Positions 1 to 5,785 of a DNA stretch of 5,848 nt are shown piece by piece (position 1 is the stretch's first letter; the number at the start of each line of letters is the position of its first letter). Made by a program: the position numbers and the translations under genes. This DNA comes from Lentisphaerota bacterium (GTDB lineage: Bacteria > Verrucomicrobiota > Lentisphaeria > Oligosphaerales > Oligosphaeraceae). A model generated the notes under the pieces. The model ran no database searches and was not told the DNA's origin. It worked only from the letters and a program-made list of their open reading frames with translations. Location: the NCBI GenBank assembly GCA_012800625.1, contig JAAZIY010000241.1, positions 1-5,848 on the forward strand, in the 5' to 3' direction.

Positions 1-90
1 AGGATCAATACTACTGGCAAAATTAGAATCAACTGATGAATTGTGCTGCAGAAACGAGCCGTTCTATCCCTTAGCATAAGGGACTACAAG

Positions 91-138
91 ACAGCATATC
101 TACTTGCCCATTTACTAAAAAACAGCATATCTACTTGC
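91..138. repeat. 17-bp direct repeat, two copies
   Basis: The sequence ACAGCATATCTACTTGC occurs exactly at 91-107 and again at 122-138, a period of 31 bases with a 14-base spacer. The second copy runs into the GTA-loop hairpin at 136-150; the first copy has no hairpin after it. This may be a partial duplication of a larger intergenic repeat unit. No coding function is apparent. Confidence 0.75.
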
Positions 139-203
139 GCCGTAGGCGCATAACCATGCTTAACCCCAGGCTTCAGCCTGGGGTGCAAGCTCTACCAAAA
201 CCG

Positions 204-248
204 GCGCCTCGTAGAGGCGCTACTATGCCCCTCCCCTTTTTGGAGGGG
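204..248 (-). terminator. Possible transcription terminator region for ptsP
   Basis: Reading leftward from the ptsP stop at 269, the first two structures met are the GC-rich hairpins at 228-248 and 204-220. After the second, the minus strand reads CGG and then TTTT, a short and displaced U-tract. This is weaker than a textbook intrinsic terminator. The position just past the stop is right, but the same hairpins are equally explained as palindromic repeats. Confidence 0.3.
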
Positions 249-268
249 GTCTGCTTAGGGCGGTTAGG

Positions 269-2614
269 CTACAGGTCTATCTTTTTATCCTGGTAGTAGC
301 GGCTGAGCAATTCCTGCACTTCCAGTTCATAACGGCATTCGCAGGCCTGCTCGAAAAGCTCTCGGCACTCCGGCAGGCTGACCTGCTCGATGCAGGCGCG
401 CACCTCGGAAATGAAATTGGCGTTCATGCTCAGCCGTCTCAGTCCGGCTCCCAGCAGCAGGGGCAGCGCCCTTGGCTGTCCGGCCAGCTCGCCGCAGATG
501 GACAGCTCCTTGTCGGGAAACTGTTCGACGCTGCGGCAGATTTGTCCCAGGGTACGCCAGACTATGGGGTGGCATTGGCGGAACCAGCGCGTGACCTTGC
601 TGTTAGCGCGGTCCACGGCGAAGAGATACTGGATTAGGTCATTGGTGCCGATGCTGACAAAGTCCACCAGCGGCAGCAGGCGGTCCAGCGCCATCACTGC
701 CGAGGGCAGTTCCAGCATAATGCCGAAGCGATGTTTTTCATCGAAGGCCAGCCCCTCTTCAAGCAGGCTTTGCCTGGCTTTTTCCAAGGCAGACTTGGCT
801 TGTTCCAGGTCATAGATATCTCCGACCATAGGAAACATAATGCTGACTTTGCCCAATGCGCTGGTGCGCAATATGGCGCGCAGGTGTGAATGCAGAAATT
901 CCGGGTTGGAGAGCAGGAAGCGCAGCCCTCTCCAGCCCAGGCTCGGGTTGTCCTCCTTCTCCCAGTTGATGTAAGGCAGCGGCTTGTCGCCGCCTATGTC
1001 CAAAGCCCTGATGCAGACCGGGTTGCCCTTGCTGGCCTCGACCAGCCTGGAGAGCACCCTGAACTGGTCCTCCTCGCTGGGCATCATATTCCTGATCATA
1101 AACATGAACTCGGTTCTATACAGACCGATTTCGTGCACGCCGATATTGTGCAGATTCACCAGTTCGCTGAATAGCGTGACATTGCCGGCCAGGCGCACTT
1201 CAACTCCGTCCCGGGTTTTGGGCTGCTCCCGGGGCGGAACCTCTTCAGGCAGTGCCAGGCTGCTTTGCTTCAGGGCGCGAAAGTGAGCCAGCGGCTGGCG
1301 GAACTGCCTGAGCAGCTCGGCCTTGGGCCTGACGTAGCATTGTCCGCTTTGGCAGTCCAGCAACAAGCTGTCACCGGACTTGATTTTGCCCTGCACAGTC
1401 TTGTCGGCAATGAGCATGGGTATGTGCAGTGCCTTGGCCAGAATGGCGGCATGCGAAGTGGGGCCGCCGCTCTCGCAGATAATGCCGCAGACGTGTTTGA
1501 GGGGGGAGGCGATAAGCTGAGTGGGCAGAAGCTCCTCAGCCACCAGGATGAGGCGCTTGGCTTCAGTGTTGCCGATTAGCTCGGTGTCGTGCTTCGCGGC
1601 GGCTCCGCCGCTGATGTTAGCGGCCGCGTTTTTTATGCGCAGAAGCACATCTTTCAAATCGAAAAGACGCTCGCGCAGATACTCATCGCTAAAGCTCTGG
1701 TACTCGTCGCTGAACTCCTTGTAGGTCAAATTCAGGGCGCTGTTAAGCGTGTAATTCTCGCCCAGGTATTTTTCCAGCCTTTCGCGCAGCATGGGGTCGT
1801 CGAGCAGCAGCAAATACATATCGAAGATGGAGGCGTCGCTTTCGGCCAGAATATCGACGCTCTCCTGGGTGATCTTGCGTATGCCGTGCCTGGCCACCCG
1901 CATGGCCCGCTCCATAAGCTCGAATTCGCGCTCGGGACGCCGGGTTTTTTCCACCTCCAGGGTGCTCAGAGATTCCACTGGGGCTATAAGTATGGCTCGT
2001 CCCCAGGCCAGGCCGGAGACCACGGCTCTTCCCGAGAAGACATTCATGGCCAGCGCCCTGCTCTTGACAGGCTCTGAGGGCACTGGCTCGGCTGCGGTGC
2101 CCTGCTCTTTTCCGGAGATTTCCTGGTTAAGCTTGGCGTTTTCAATAAATGTGGCCAGCGGCACGGCCAAGGCCTCGCAGCTGCTCACTATGCTGCTTGG
2201 AAAGACCTGTTTGCTGCGCCGTCCCAGAGCCAGGCAGCCCAGTGATTTGCCCCCGACAATCAAGGGTATGGCCAAAAGACTGTTGACCCATTGGCGCTGA
2301 TTGTCCTCTTCTTTATCATCCTGCAAAGAAAACGGCAGCTGCAGCACCGTATTGATGCTTTTGCCCCGCTCGCAGGCCAGCTGTAAAATACTCCTCAAGG
2401 CCTTGCTGGAGCTTTGTTTTTGGGCGCCGAAACCGTAGCTGGAGTGATGCTCGAGCTGGCCGCCAACTGCATCATAGATACTGATCAGCGCCACGCTGGC
2501 ATTTAGGGTCTCGGCCACATGGCGCACAATTTCCTGAAGAACCTGCTTGTGATCCGATGCGTGAGCAATCAACGAGCATATCTCAGGCACCAGATTCCTT
2601 CTTGCTTCACGCAT
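269..2614 (-). CDS. ptsP: PtsP-type phosphoenolpyruvate-protein phosphotransferase (GAF domain plus enzyme I)
   Basis: Cytoplasmic enzyme I paralogue of the nitrogen-type phosphotransferase system. It autophosphorylates from PEP and passes the phosphate to an HPr/NPr-like carrier. With the start chosen here it has 781 residues; E. coli PtsP has about 750. A GAF domain covers roughly residues 10-160, followed by a charged linker. The enzyme I N-terminal part is at about 190-340. The phosphohistidine motif GGPTSHAAI has its histidine at residue 388. The PEP-binding TIM barrel extends from about 465 and contains GLYRTEF, ALDIGGDKPLPY, NPSLGWRG, GIMLELPSA and SIGTNDLIQY, with the active-site cysteine of ICGELAG at 707. 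All expected catalytic residues are present. An upstream ATG at 2659 would add 15 residues, but AAGGAG at 2622-2627 lies 7 nt before the ATG at 2614, so the inner start is preferred. In characterised PtsP proteins the GAF domain senses nitrogen status (glutamine). No ptsN, ptsO or rpoN is visible nearby. Family assignment is firm; the physiological role is inferred. Confidence 0.95.
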   Translation of the reverse strand: MREARRNLVPEICSLIAHASDHKQVLQEIVRHVAETLNASVALISIYDAVGGQLEHHSSYGFGAQKQSSSKALRSILQLACERGKSINTVLQLPFSLQDDKEEDNQRQWVNSLLAIPLIVGGKSLGCLALGRRSKQVFPSSIVSSCEALAVPLATFIENAKLNQEISGKEQGTAAEPVPSEPVKSRALAMNVFSGRAVVSGLAWGRAILIAPVESLSTLEVEKTRRPEREFELMERAMRVARHGIRKITQESVDILAESDASIFDMYLLLLDDPMLRERLEKYLGENYTLNSALNLTYKEFSDEYQSFSDEYLRERLFDLKDVLLRIKNAAANISGGAAAKHDTELIGNTEAKRLILVAEELLPTQLIASPLKHVCGIICESGGPTSHAAILAKALHIPMLIADKTVQGKIKSGDSLLLDCQSGQCYVRPKAELLRQFRQPLAHFRALKQSSLALPEEVPPREQPKTRDGVEVRLAGNVTLFSELVNLHNIGVHEIGLYRTEFMFMIRNMMPSEEDQFRVLSRLVEASKGNPVCIRALDIGGDKPLPYINWEKEDNPSLGWRGLRFLLSNPEFLHSHLRAILRTSALGKVSIMFPMVGDIYDLEQAKSALEKARQSLLEEGLAFDEKHRFGIMLELPSAVMALDRLLPLVDFVSIGTNDLIQYLFAVDRANSKVTRWFRQCHPIVWRTLGQICRSVEQFPDKELSICGELAGQPRALPLLLGAGLRRLSMNANFISEVRACIEQVSLPECRELFEQACECRYELEVQELLSRYYQDKKIDL

Positions 2615-2621
2615 CTGCCCA

Positions 2622-2627
2622 CTCCTT
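2622..2627 (-). promoter_or_regulatory. Ribosome binding site deciding the ptsP start
   Basis: On the minus strand AAGGAG is followed by 7 bases and then ATG at 2614-2612, which begins the peptide MREARRNL. The longer in-frame start at 2659 would place this site inside the gene, and no comparable purine-rich site precedes that ATG. Confidence 0.75.
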
Positions 2628-2723
2628 TTCTTGATATGCACAGAGTTCGCAGGCAGCAAGCCGCCCCGGCTAGCCAGTAGGGCGCAGCCGGAACAGACCT
2701 GGTTTGAACTGCAATTCCAGAAT

Positions 2724-2747
2724 AAAAAGCAGGCTTGACTATAAGCC
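2724..2747 (-). terminator. Weak terminator-like hairpin overlapping the rnpB 3' end
   Basis: At the end of rnpB the minus strand reads GGCTT, six bases, AAGCC, then TGC and TTTTTATT. The 5-bp stem (2743-2747 with 2732-2736) followed closely by a T-run resembles a minimal intrinsic terminator. Its left arm overlaps the 3' P4 segment and its right arm is part of the 3' strand of P1, so it could only form before P1 and P4 close. The stem is short, so termination here is a guess. Confidence 0.3.
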
Positions 2748-3097
2748 GGATTCTGTGCCGCGCCTTGACGCGGCGACGATCATTCATCTAGGCGACCGGT
2801 ACCCGAGACTTAGCTGCCACCGGAGGCGGCAATCAGGCGCGAGCAGCGCCATCGTCTCCTATTTGGTCTTGCACCGGAGGGGGCTTGCACTGCCGCCGCA
2901 GTCTCCTGACGGCGCGGTGAGCTCTTACCTCACCATTTCACCCTTACCCAAAATGGGCGGTATCTTTTCTGTTGCGCTTTCCTTGCCGCGGAATATGGTC
3001 CGCAGCATCCGGCTTTGCAACCGGACCTCCTGCTCTGCGGTGTCCGGACTTTCCTCCGCAAGGCGCCAGCCTCGCAGCGACCGTCCGTCAAGCCTGC
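2729..3097 (-). ncRNA. rnpB: RNase P RNA (bacterial A-type), catalytic subunit
   Basis: Catalytic RNA that trims the 5' leader of pre-tRNAs. On the minus strand all the universally conserved segments appear in order: GAGGAAAGTCCGGAC (5' strand of P4), GCAACAGAAAAGATACCGCC, GGGTAAGGGTGAAATGGTG followed by AGGTAAGAGCTCACC, GCAAGACCAAATAGGAG, then GCCTAGATGAATGATCGTC and ACAGAATCCGGCTTAT (3' strand of P4). The ends are set by helix P1: GCAGGCTTGAC (3097-3087) pairs perfectly with GTCAAGCCTGC (2739-2729). The P4 strands pair as CCGGA with TCCGG, where E. coli has CCGGG with CCCGG, a compensated change that supports a functional RNA. The length, about 369 nt, matches the E. coli RNA (377 nt). A GC-rich hairpin, GCCGCG/CGCGGC, lies just before the 3' P4 strand. 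Open reading frames across this interval are spurious. The exact mature ends are inferred to within a few bases. Confidence 0.97.
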
Positions 3098-3106
3098 AAT
3101 CCGAAT

Positions 3107-3135
3107 AATGTAATATGATATAGGCTTTGTGCCAG
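3107..3135 (-). promoter_or_regulatory. Candidate sigma-70-type promoter of rnpB
   Basis: On the minus strand a -35-like CTGGCA (3135-3130) is separated by exactly 17 bases from a -10-like TACATT (3112-3107). This would place the transcription start at about 3100, within a few bases of the first base of P1 at 3097. Each box matches consensus at four of six positions. The spacing and agreement with the RNA 5' end make it plausible, but TATCAT or CATATT just upstream are alternative -10 boxes. Confidence 0.4.
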
Positions 3136-3174
3136 TGAAAACGCGCCGAATAAGGAAAAATTGCCAAAGCTTGC

Positions 3175-3188
3175 TGTGTCTTCGTGGC
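3175..3188 (-). repeat. Single copy of the CACGAAG intergenic repeat, minus orientation
   Basis: The minus strand reads GCCACGAAGACACA. It shares the exact 12-mer CACGAAGACACA with two positions in the repeat at 5331-5372, and its core also resembles the array at 3919-3984. It lies in the 191-nt spacer between rnpB and the plus-strand orphan gene, in opposite orientation to the other copies. The rest of that spacer (3136-3288) shows no convincing promoter for the orphan gene. Confidence 0.5.
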
Positions 3189-3288
3189 CAAAATCATGCC
3201 AAGCCACCTGTTTGGAATCGGGCTATATTAGGTGATCCCGAATAGACGGCAAGTAGACTAGGTCTCAGAGAAAAAAGGGCAAACTGTA

Positions 3289-3819
3289 ATGAAACCAAAT
3301 CAGGCTGGAAAACTATCCCGGACATGGGGCAAATTCGAGGTTGACTACAATCTTGAAGACAGCTGGCTTATGGCTCTCAACCAACTGCATGTATTAGATT
3401 TACGCAATATCTGCGAAGGTCATTTGGCCAAAGTCGACCCCGACTCGCGCCGGGCGAATATCACCGTCGTTGTTTACGAGGCATACCAGGAGCTATTCCT
3501 AAGGCATTGGAATGAAATCCAAGAACCGGTAATTGCCGCACTGCAAAGCTGTTTTAACACAGAAAACTACTATCTAAGATACATAGCAGAACGCCAACTG
3601 TTTCTTACGCCAGGTAAAAAACTCCATATAGATCGTTTCACTTCTTTGTTTATCCAGGCTGACAAACGTCATGCTCGCAAGAAAGCAGAGTTCGACCAGG
3701 AGACCCGGCAATGGTTTGAAAGTTCGGTAGACGCGTTTCAGAGGTTTGATTACATGATGCTGGGGTTCTATGACCTGATGGGAGGCGAAATAAAGGCTAA
3801 AAGACGCCGCAGAATTTGA
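3289..3819 (+). CDS. Hypothetical protein of unknown function (176 residues)
   Basis: I do not recognise this family. The predicted product is soluble: no signal peptide or membrane segment is visible. It looks mostly helical, rich in aromatic and charged residues, and ends in the basic run KAKRRRRI. Around residues 37-61 the segment LRNICEGHL, then RRANITVVV, has a C-x-G-H motif (C42, G44, H45) followed by a hydrophobic strand. Several unrelated small families show a similar pattern, so this is only a hint of a metal- or ligand-binding site. The ATG at 3289 is preceded by AAGGG (3275-3279) with a 9-nt spacer, a modest ribosome site. It is the only plus-strand gene here, divergent from rnpB and convergent with hom, and reads as more AT-rich than its neighbours. 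Related repeats lie on both sides, so it may be an accessory insertion. Coding status is likely from ORF length and plausible protein composition, not from homology. Confidence 0.65.
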   Translation: MKPNQAGKLSRTWGKFEVDYNLEDSWLMALNQLHVLDLRNICEGHLAKVDPDSRRANITVVVYEAYQELFLRHWNEIQEPVIAALQSCFNTENYYLRYIAERQLFLTPGKKLHIDRFTSLFIQADKRHARKKAEFDQETRQWFESSVDAFQRFDYMMLGFYDLMGGEIKAKRRRRI

Positions 3820-3918
3820 GCGCCATACACGCCGTAGTATACGCTCATTGCCTGCTCCCCGCTCCCGCACCCGGCCCTATGCCTATTGGCGCTAGACCGC
3901 GTCCAAAAAGCCTTTGAA

Positions 3919-3984
3919 CCACAAAGGCACACGAAGGGGGAGGACACTAAAGGGCACGAAGAGACACGAAGGCACACGAAGGGG
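3919..3984 (+). repeat. Degenerate tandem CACACGAAGG repeat array
   Basis: About six purine-rich units of roughly 10 bases follow one another: CACAAAGG, CACACGAAGG, GACACTAAAGG, GCACGAAGA, GACACGAAGG, CACACGAAGG. The 16-mer AAGGCACACGAAGGGG occurs exactly twice, at 3924-3939 and 3969-3984, 45 bases apart. The array fills the end of the 168-nt spacer between the orphan gene and hom and stops 3 bases short of the hom stop codon. The preceding part of the spacer (3820-3918) shows nothing I can assign. Short reading frames through the array (repeating Lys-Gly-Thr-Arg) are artefacts of the repeat. Confidence 0.8.
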
Positions 3985-3987
3985 TGG

Positions 3988-5289
3988 TCAGGTCAGGTCT
4001 TCGATATGGAAGAGCACCGGTTTGCCCAGTACGCATTTTTCGCGGCTGATCTCGGCCAGGGCCTGGCTCATGTCCAGGCTCTTGGCCTGGTGGGTTAAAA
4101 TAATCATGGGCACGCTGGCTTGGTCGCCTATCTCCTCTTTTTGCGTGACCGAGGCGATGCTGATCTGGTATTTCCCCAGTATGCCGCTGATAATGGCCAG
4201 CATGCCGGGCTGGTCGAGGACCTGGAGGCGCAGATAATAGCGTGAAAGCAACTCCTCCTTGCTGAGCAGTCCCTGATATTGCTCGAAGAGCGGAAAGGCA
4301 GGCAGGCGGTTTGAGCAATTGCCGCGCAGATTCAAGGCCACATCAACGATGTCGGCGAGCACGGCGCTCGAAGTGGCCTGGCGCCCGGCGCCGCGTCCGT
4401 AATACATGGTGCTGCCCACGATATCGCCCTTCACCCAGACCGCATTGTTGACCCCGCTGACATGGCCTAGCAGAGAACGCTCCGGTATAAGGGAGGGGTT
4501 CACACTGAGCTGTATGCGCCCGGCGCGCTCTTTAATGACCGCCAGGAGCTTGATCTTGTAGCCCAGGCTGGCGGCGTAATGGATATCGTGCAGCGTGACC
4601 TGGCGTATGCCGTCAACCTCGACGTCGGCGGCAGTGAACCACTGTCCAAAGACCAGGCTGGCCAATATGGAGGCCTTGTGGGCAGTGTCTATGCCGTCCA
4701 CATCCATGCCTGGGTCGGCCTCGGCGTAGCCGGCCTTCTGCGCCTCTTTGAGCACCAGCTCGAAGTCGTGGTTGTGCGACTCCATGACCGAGAGTATATA
4801 GTTGCAGGTGCCGTTAAGGATGGCATAGACTTCCTGGATGCGATTGCCGATGAGGCCTTCGCGTAGAGCCTTGATGCAAGGTATGCCGCCGCCCACGCTG
4901 GCCTCGAAATAAATCTCGCTGCCATGCTCCTTAGCCAGGGCGAAAAGCTCTTCGCCATGCGTAGCCAGCAGAGCCTTGTTGGCGGTGACCACCGGCTTGC
5001 CCAGTTTGAGAGCAGCCTCGACAAAACTCCTGGCCGCAGTGGTGCCGCCCACCAGCTCGACCACCACCTCAACCTCGGGGGAGGCAATCAGAGCCATGGC
5101 GTCAGAGCCAAGCACCCCCTCGGGCAAACTCAGGCCGCGGTCGCTGTGCAGGTCAAGGTCGGCGATCTTGGTGATAACTGGCAGCACGCCGCTGCGTCTG
5201 GCAATCAGTTCGCCGTTCTTTTGTATGCTCTCCACCAGGCCGGCACCCACAGTGCCAAAGCCTATCAGACCTATCTTTATCTGCTGCAT
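3988..5289 (-). CDS. hom: Homoserine dehydrogenase with C-terminal ACT domain
   Basis: Catalyses NAD(P)H-dependent reduction of L-aspartate 4-semialdehyde to L-homoserine, the branch point towards threonine and methionine; cytoplasmic. The 433-residue length is typical of the stand-alone enzyme; it is not fused to aspartokinase. The N-terminal Rossmann fold has GFGTVGAG (residues 10-17), then ELVGG (79-83) and TANK (102-105). The catalytic domain carries NGTCNYIL (159-166) and the signature AEADPGMDVDGIDTAHK, with E190 and K205 at the positions of the yeast catalytic Glu and Lys. YYGRGAGRQATSSAV lies at 296-310. Residues of about 350-430, starting YYLRLQVLDQPGMLAIIS, form an ACT domain, which in this family usually mediates feedback inhibition by threonine. 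The ATG at 5289 follows GAGGAG (5295-5300) with a 5-nt spacer, supporting this start. The gene lies 128 nt downstream of panD in the same direction, possibly in one transcript. Confidence 0.97.
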   Translation of the reverse strand: MQQIKIGLIGFGTVGAGLVESIQKNGELIARRSGVLPVITKIADLDLHSDRGLSLPEGVLGSDAMALIASPEVEVVVELVGGTTAARSFVEAALKLGKPVVTANKALLATHGEELFALAKEHGSEIYFEASVGGGIPCIKALREGLIGNRIQEVYAILNGTCNYILSVMESHNHDFELVLKEAQKAGYAEADPGMDVDGIDTAHKASILASLVFGQWFTAADVEVDGIRQVTLHDIHYAASLGYKIKLLAVIKERAGRIQLSVNPSLIPERSLLGHVSGVNNAVWVKGDIVGSTMYYGRGAGRQATSSAVLADIVDVALNLRGNCSNRLPAFPLFEQYQGLLSKEELLSRYYLRLQVLDQPGMLAIISGILGKYQISIASVTQKEEIGDQASVPMIILTHQAKSLDMSQALAEISREKCVLGKPVLFHIEDLT

Positions 5290-5294
5290 GCTGA

Positions 5295-5300
5295 CTCCTC
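5295..5300 (-). promoter_or_regulatory. Ribosome binding site of hom
   Basis: Minus-strand GAGGAG lies 5 bases before the ATG at 5289. It is a strong Shine-Dalgarno match and fixes the start so that the Rossmann glycine motif begins at residue 10, as expected for the family. Confidence 0.7.
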
Positions 5301-5330
5301 GGAGTATGAATTATGCGCTTCGCCCTCTAT

Positions 5331-5372
5331 AAGAACACGAAGACACACTAAGGGACACGAAGACACACTAAG
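5331..5372 (+). repeat. Tandem 20-bp repeat of the CACGAAG family, two units
   Basis: Two consecutive 20-base units, GAACACGAAGACACACTAAG (5333-5352) and GGACACGAAGACACACTAAG (5353-5372), differ at one base. Within each unit the halves are related 10-mers, so the basic period is 10. It lies in the panD-hom spacer, starting 42 bases upstream of the hom start codon. The core is shared with the arrays at 3919-3984 and 3175-3188. It would be transcribed if panD and hom share an mRNA. Confidence 0.8.
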
Positions 5373-5417
5373 TTTAATCCGTATCCATTTGTAGCATCTT
5401 TCTGGTGCTGGGCGGGA

Positions 5418-5774
5418 TTATTTCAGGGTCAAGTGACGGTTATTTTGCGAGAGTACCACGACCCGGGGCTTCCAGTCGGCGGCCTGGGATGCCTCGACGA
5501 GCGCAAAAGACATAACGGTGATCATGTCACCGACCATGCCCAGGCGCGCGGCGGCACCGTTCAGGCAGAACTCGGCGCTGCCCCGCGGAGCCGCAATGGC
5601 GTAGGTCTCGAGGCGCTGCGCGTTGCTCTGGTTGACCACCAAGATTTTTTCGTAGGGCAGTATGCCGGCGGCCTCGAGCAGGTCCAGGTCTATGGCCAGG
5701 CTGCCTTCGTAATTCATGTCGCAGGCGGTCAGCACAGCACGGTGCAATTTGCTTTTCAGCAGCTGTATTTGCAT
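5418..5774 (-). CDS. panD: Aspartate 1-decarboxylase precursor (pyruvoyl enzyme)
   Basis: Converts L-aspartate to beta-alanine and CO2, supplying beta-alanine for pantothenate and coenzyme A synthesis. It is a cytoplasmic homotetramer that self-cleaves to make its pyruvoyl cofactor. The 118-residue product aligns with E. coli PanD without gaps through the key positions: K9, H11, the cleavage pair G24-S25 in NYEGSLAID, R54, T57 and Y58 in RLETYAIAA, RGS at 64-66, and N72 in NGAAA. All residues needed for processing and substrate binding are therefore present. Length is slightly short of E. coli (126) only at the C-terminus. The ATG at 5774 has only a weak upstream purine tract (AAGCGAG), and the preceding gene stops 11 bases before it, so translation may be coupled to that gene. 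hom follows downstream in the same direction; the two enzymes both draw on the aspartate pool. Confidence 0.96.
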   Translation of the reverse strand: MQIQLLKSKLHRAVLTACDMNYEGSLAIDLDLLEAAGILPYEKILVVNQSNAQRLETYAIAAPRGSAEFCLNGAAARLGMVGDMITVMSFALVEASQAADWKPRVVVLSQNNRHLTLK

Positions 5775-5785
5775 GATTTACTCGC

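Larger units (their letters stand above)
67..248. repeat. Cluster of five short palindromic hairpins downstream of ptsP
   Basis: Five perfect inverted repeats follow one another in this gene-free stretch. They are 67-83 (TCCCTTA/TAAGGGA, loop GCA), 136-150 (TGCGCC/GGCGCA, loop GTA), 163-184 (9-bp stem ACCCCAGGC/GCCTGGGGT, loop TTCA), 204-220 (GCGCCTC/GAGGCGC, loop GTA) and 228-248 (CCCCTCC/GGAGGGG, 7-nt T-rich loop). The second and fourth are similar in stem and share the loop GTA, which suggests one repeat family. They look like REP-type intergenic palindromes. Some may also end ptsP transcription, which enters this region from the right. The pairings are read directly from the sequence; the repeat-family interpretation is inference. 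Confidence 0.7.

Noticed and set aside
2..79. Possible plus-strand C-terminal coding tail ending in TAA at 77-79, or in frame 1 at 34-36
   Set aside because: More than one frame is open from the edge, the peptides are unrecognisable, and one stop lies inside a hairpin; no evidence favours coding.
91..138. CRISPR array
   Set aside because: Only two copies of a 17-bp repeat with a 14-bp spacer; too short and too few, and no cas genes are present.
390..2300. Long plus-strand frames opposite ptsP (for example 1589-2077 and 1791-2300)
   Set aside because: They are antisense shadows of a gene with all enzyme I motifs, with low-complexity Ser/Arg or Gln/His-rich translations.
2704..3197. Open reading frames on both strands across 2704-3108 and 2925-3197
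   Set aside because: They overlap rnpB, whose conserved RNA segments and P1/P4 pairings fully explain the sequence; the peptides look like no protein.
3198..3288. Promoter for the plus-strand orphan gene (TTGGAA and TATATT are present)
   Set aside because: The boxes are only about 6 bases apart, and no other pair with 16-18 base spacing was convincing.
3886..4318. Short frames through the repeat array and the hom 3' end, with Lys-Gly-Thr-Arg-type repeats
   Set aside because: The repetitive peptide comes from the tandem DNA repeat, and the frames overlap the well-supported hom C-terminus.
5331..5372. CRISPR-like or operator array upstream of hom
   Set aside because: The units are directly tandem without spacers and the same repeat occurs in other spacers, so a dispersed repeat explains it better than a hom-specific operator.
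4579..5394. Plus-strand frames opposite hom and extending to 5394
   Set aside because: They are shadows of hom; one ends inside the CACGAAG repeat, giving a repeat-derived peptide tail.
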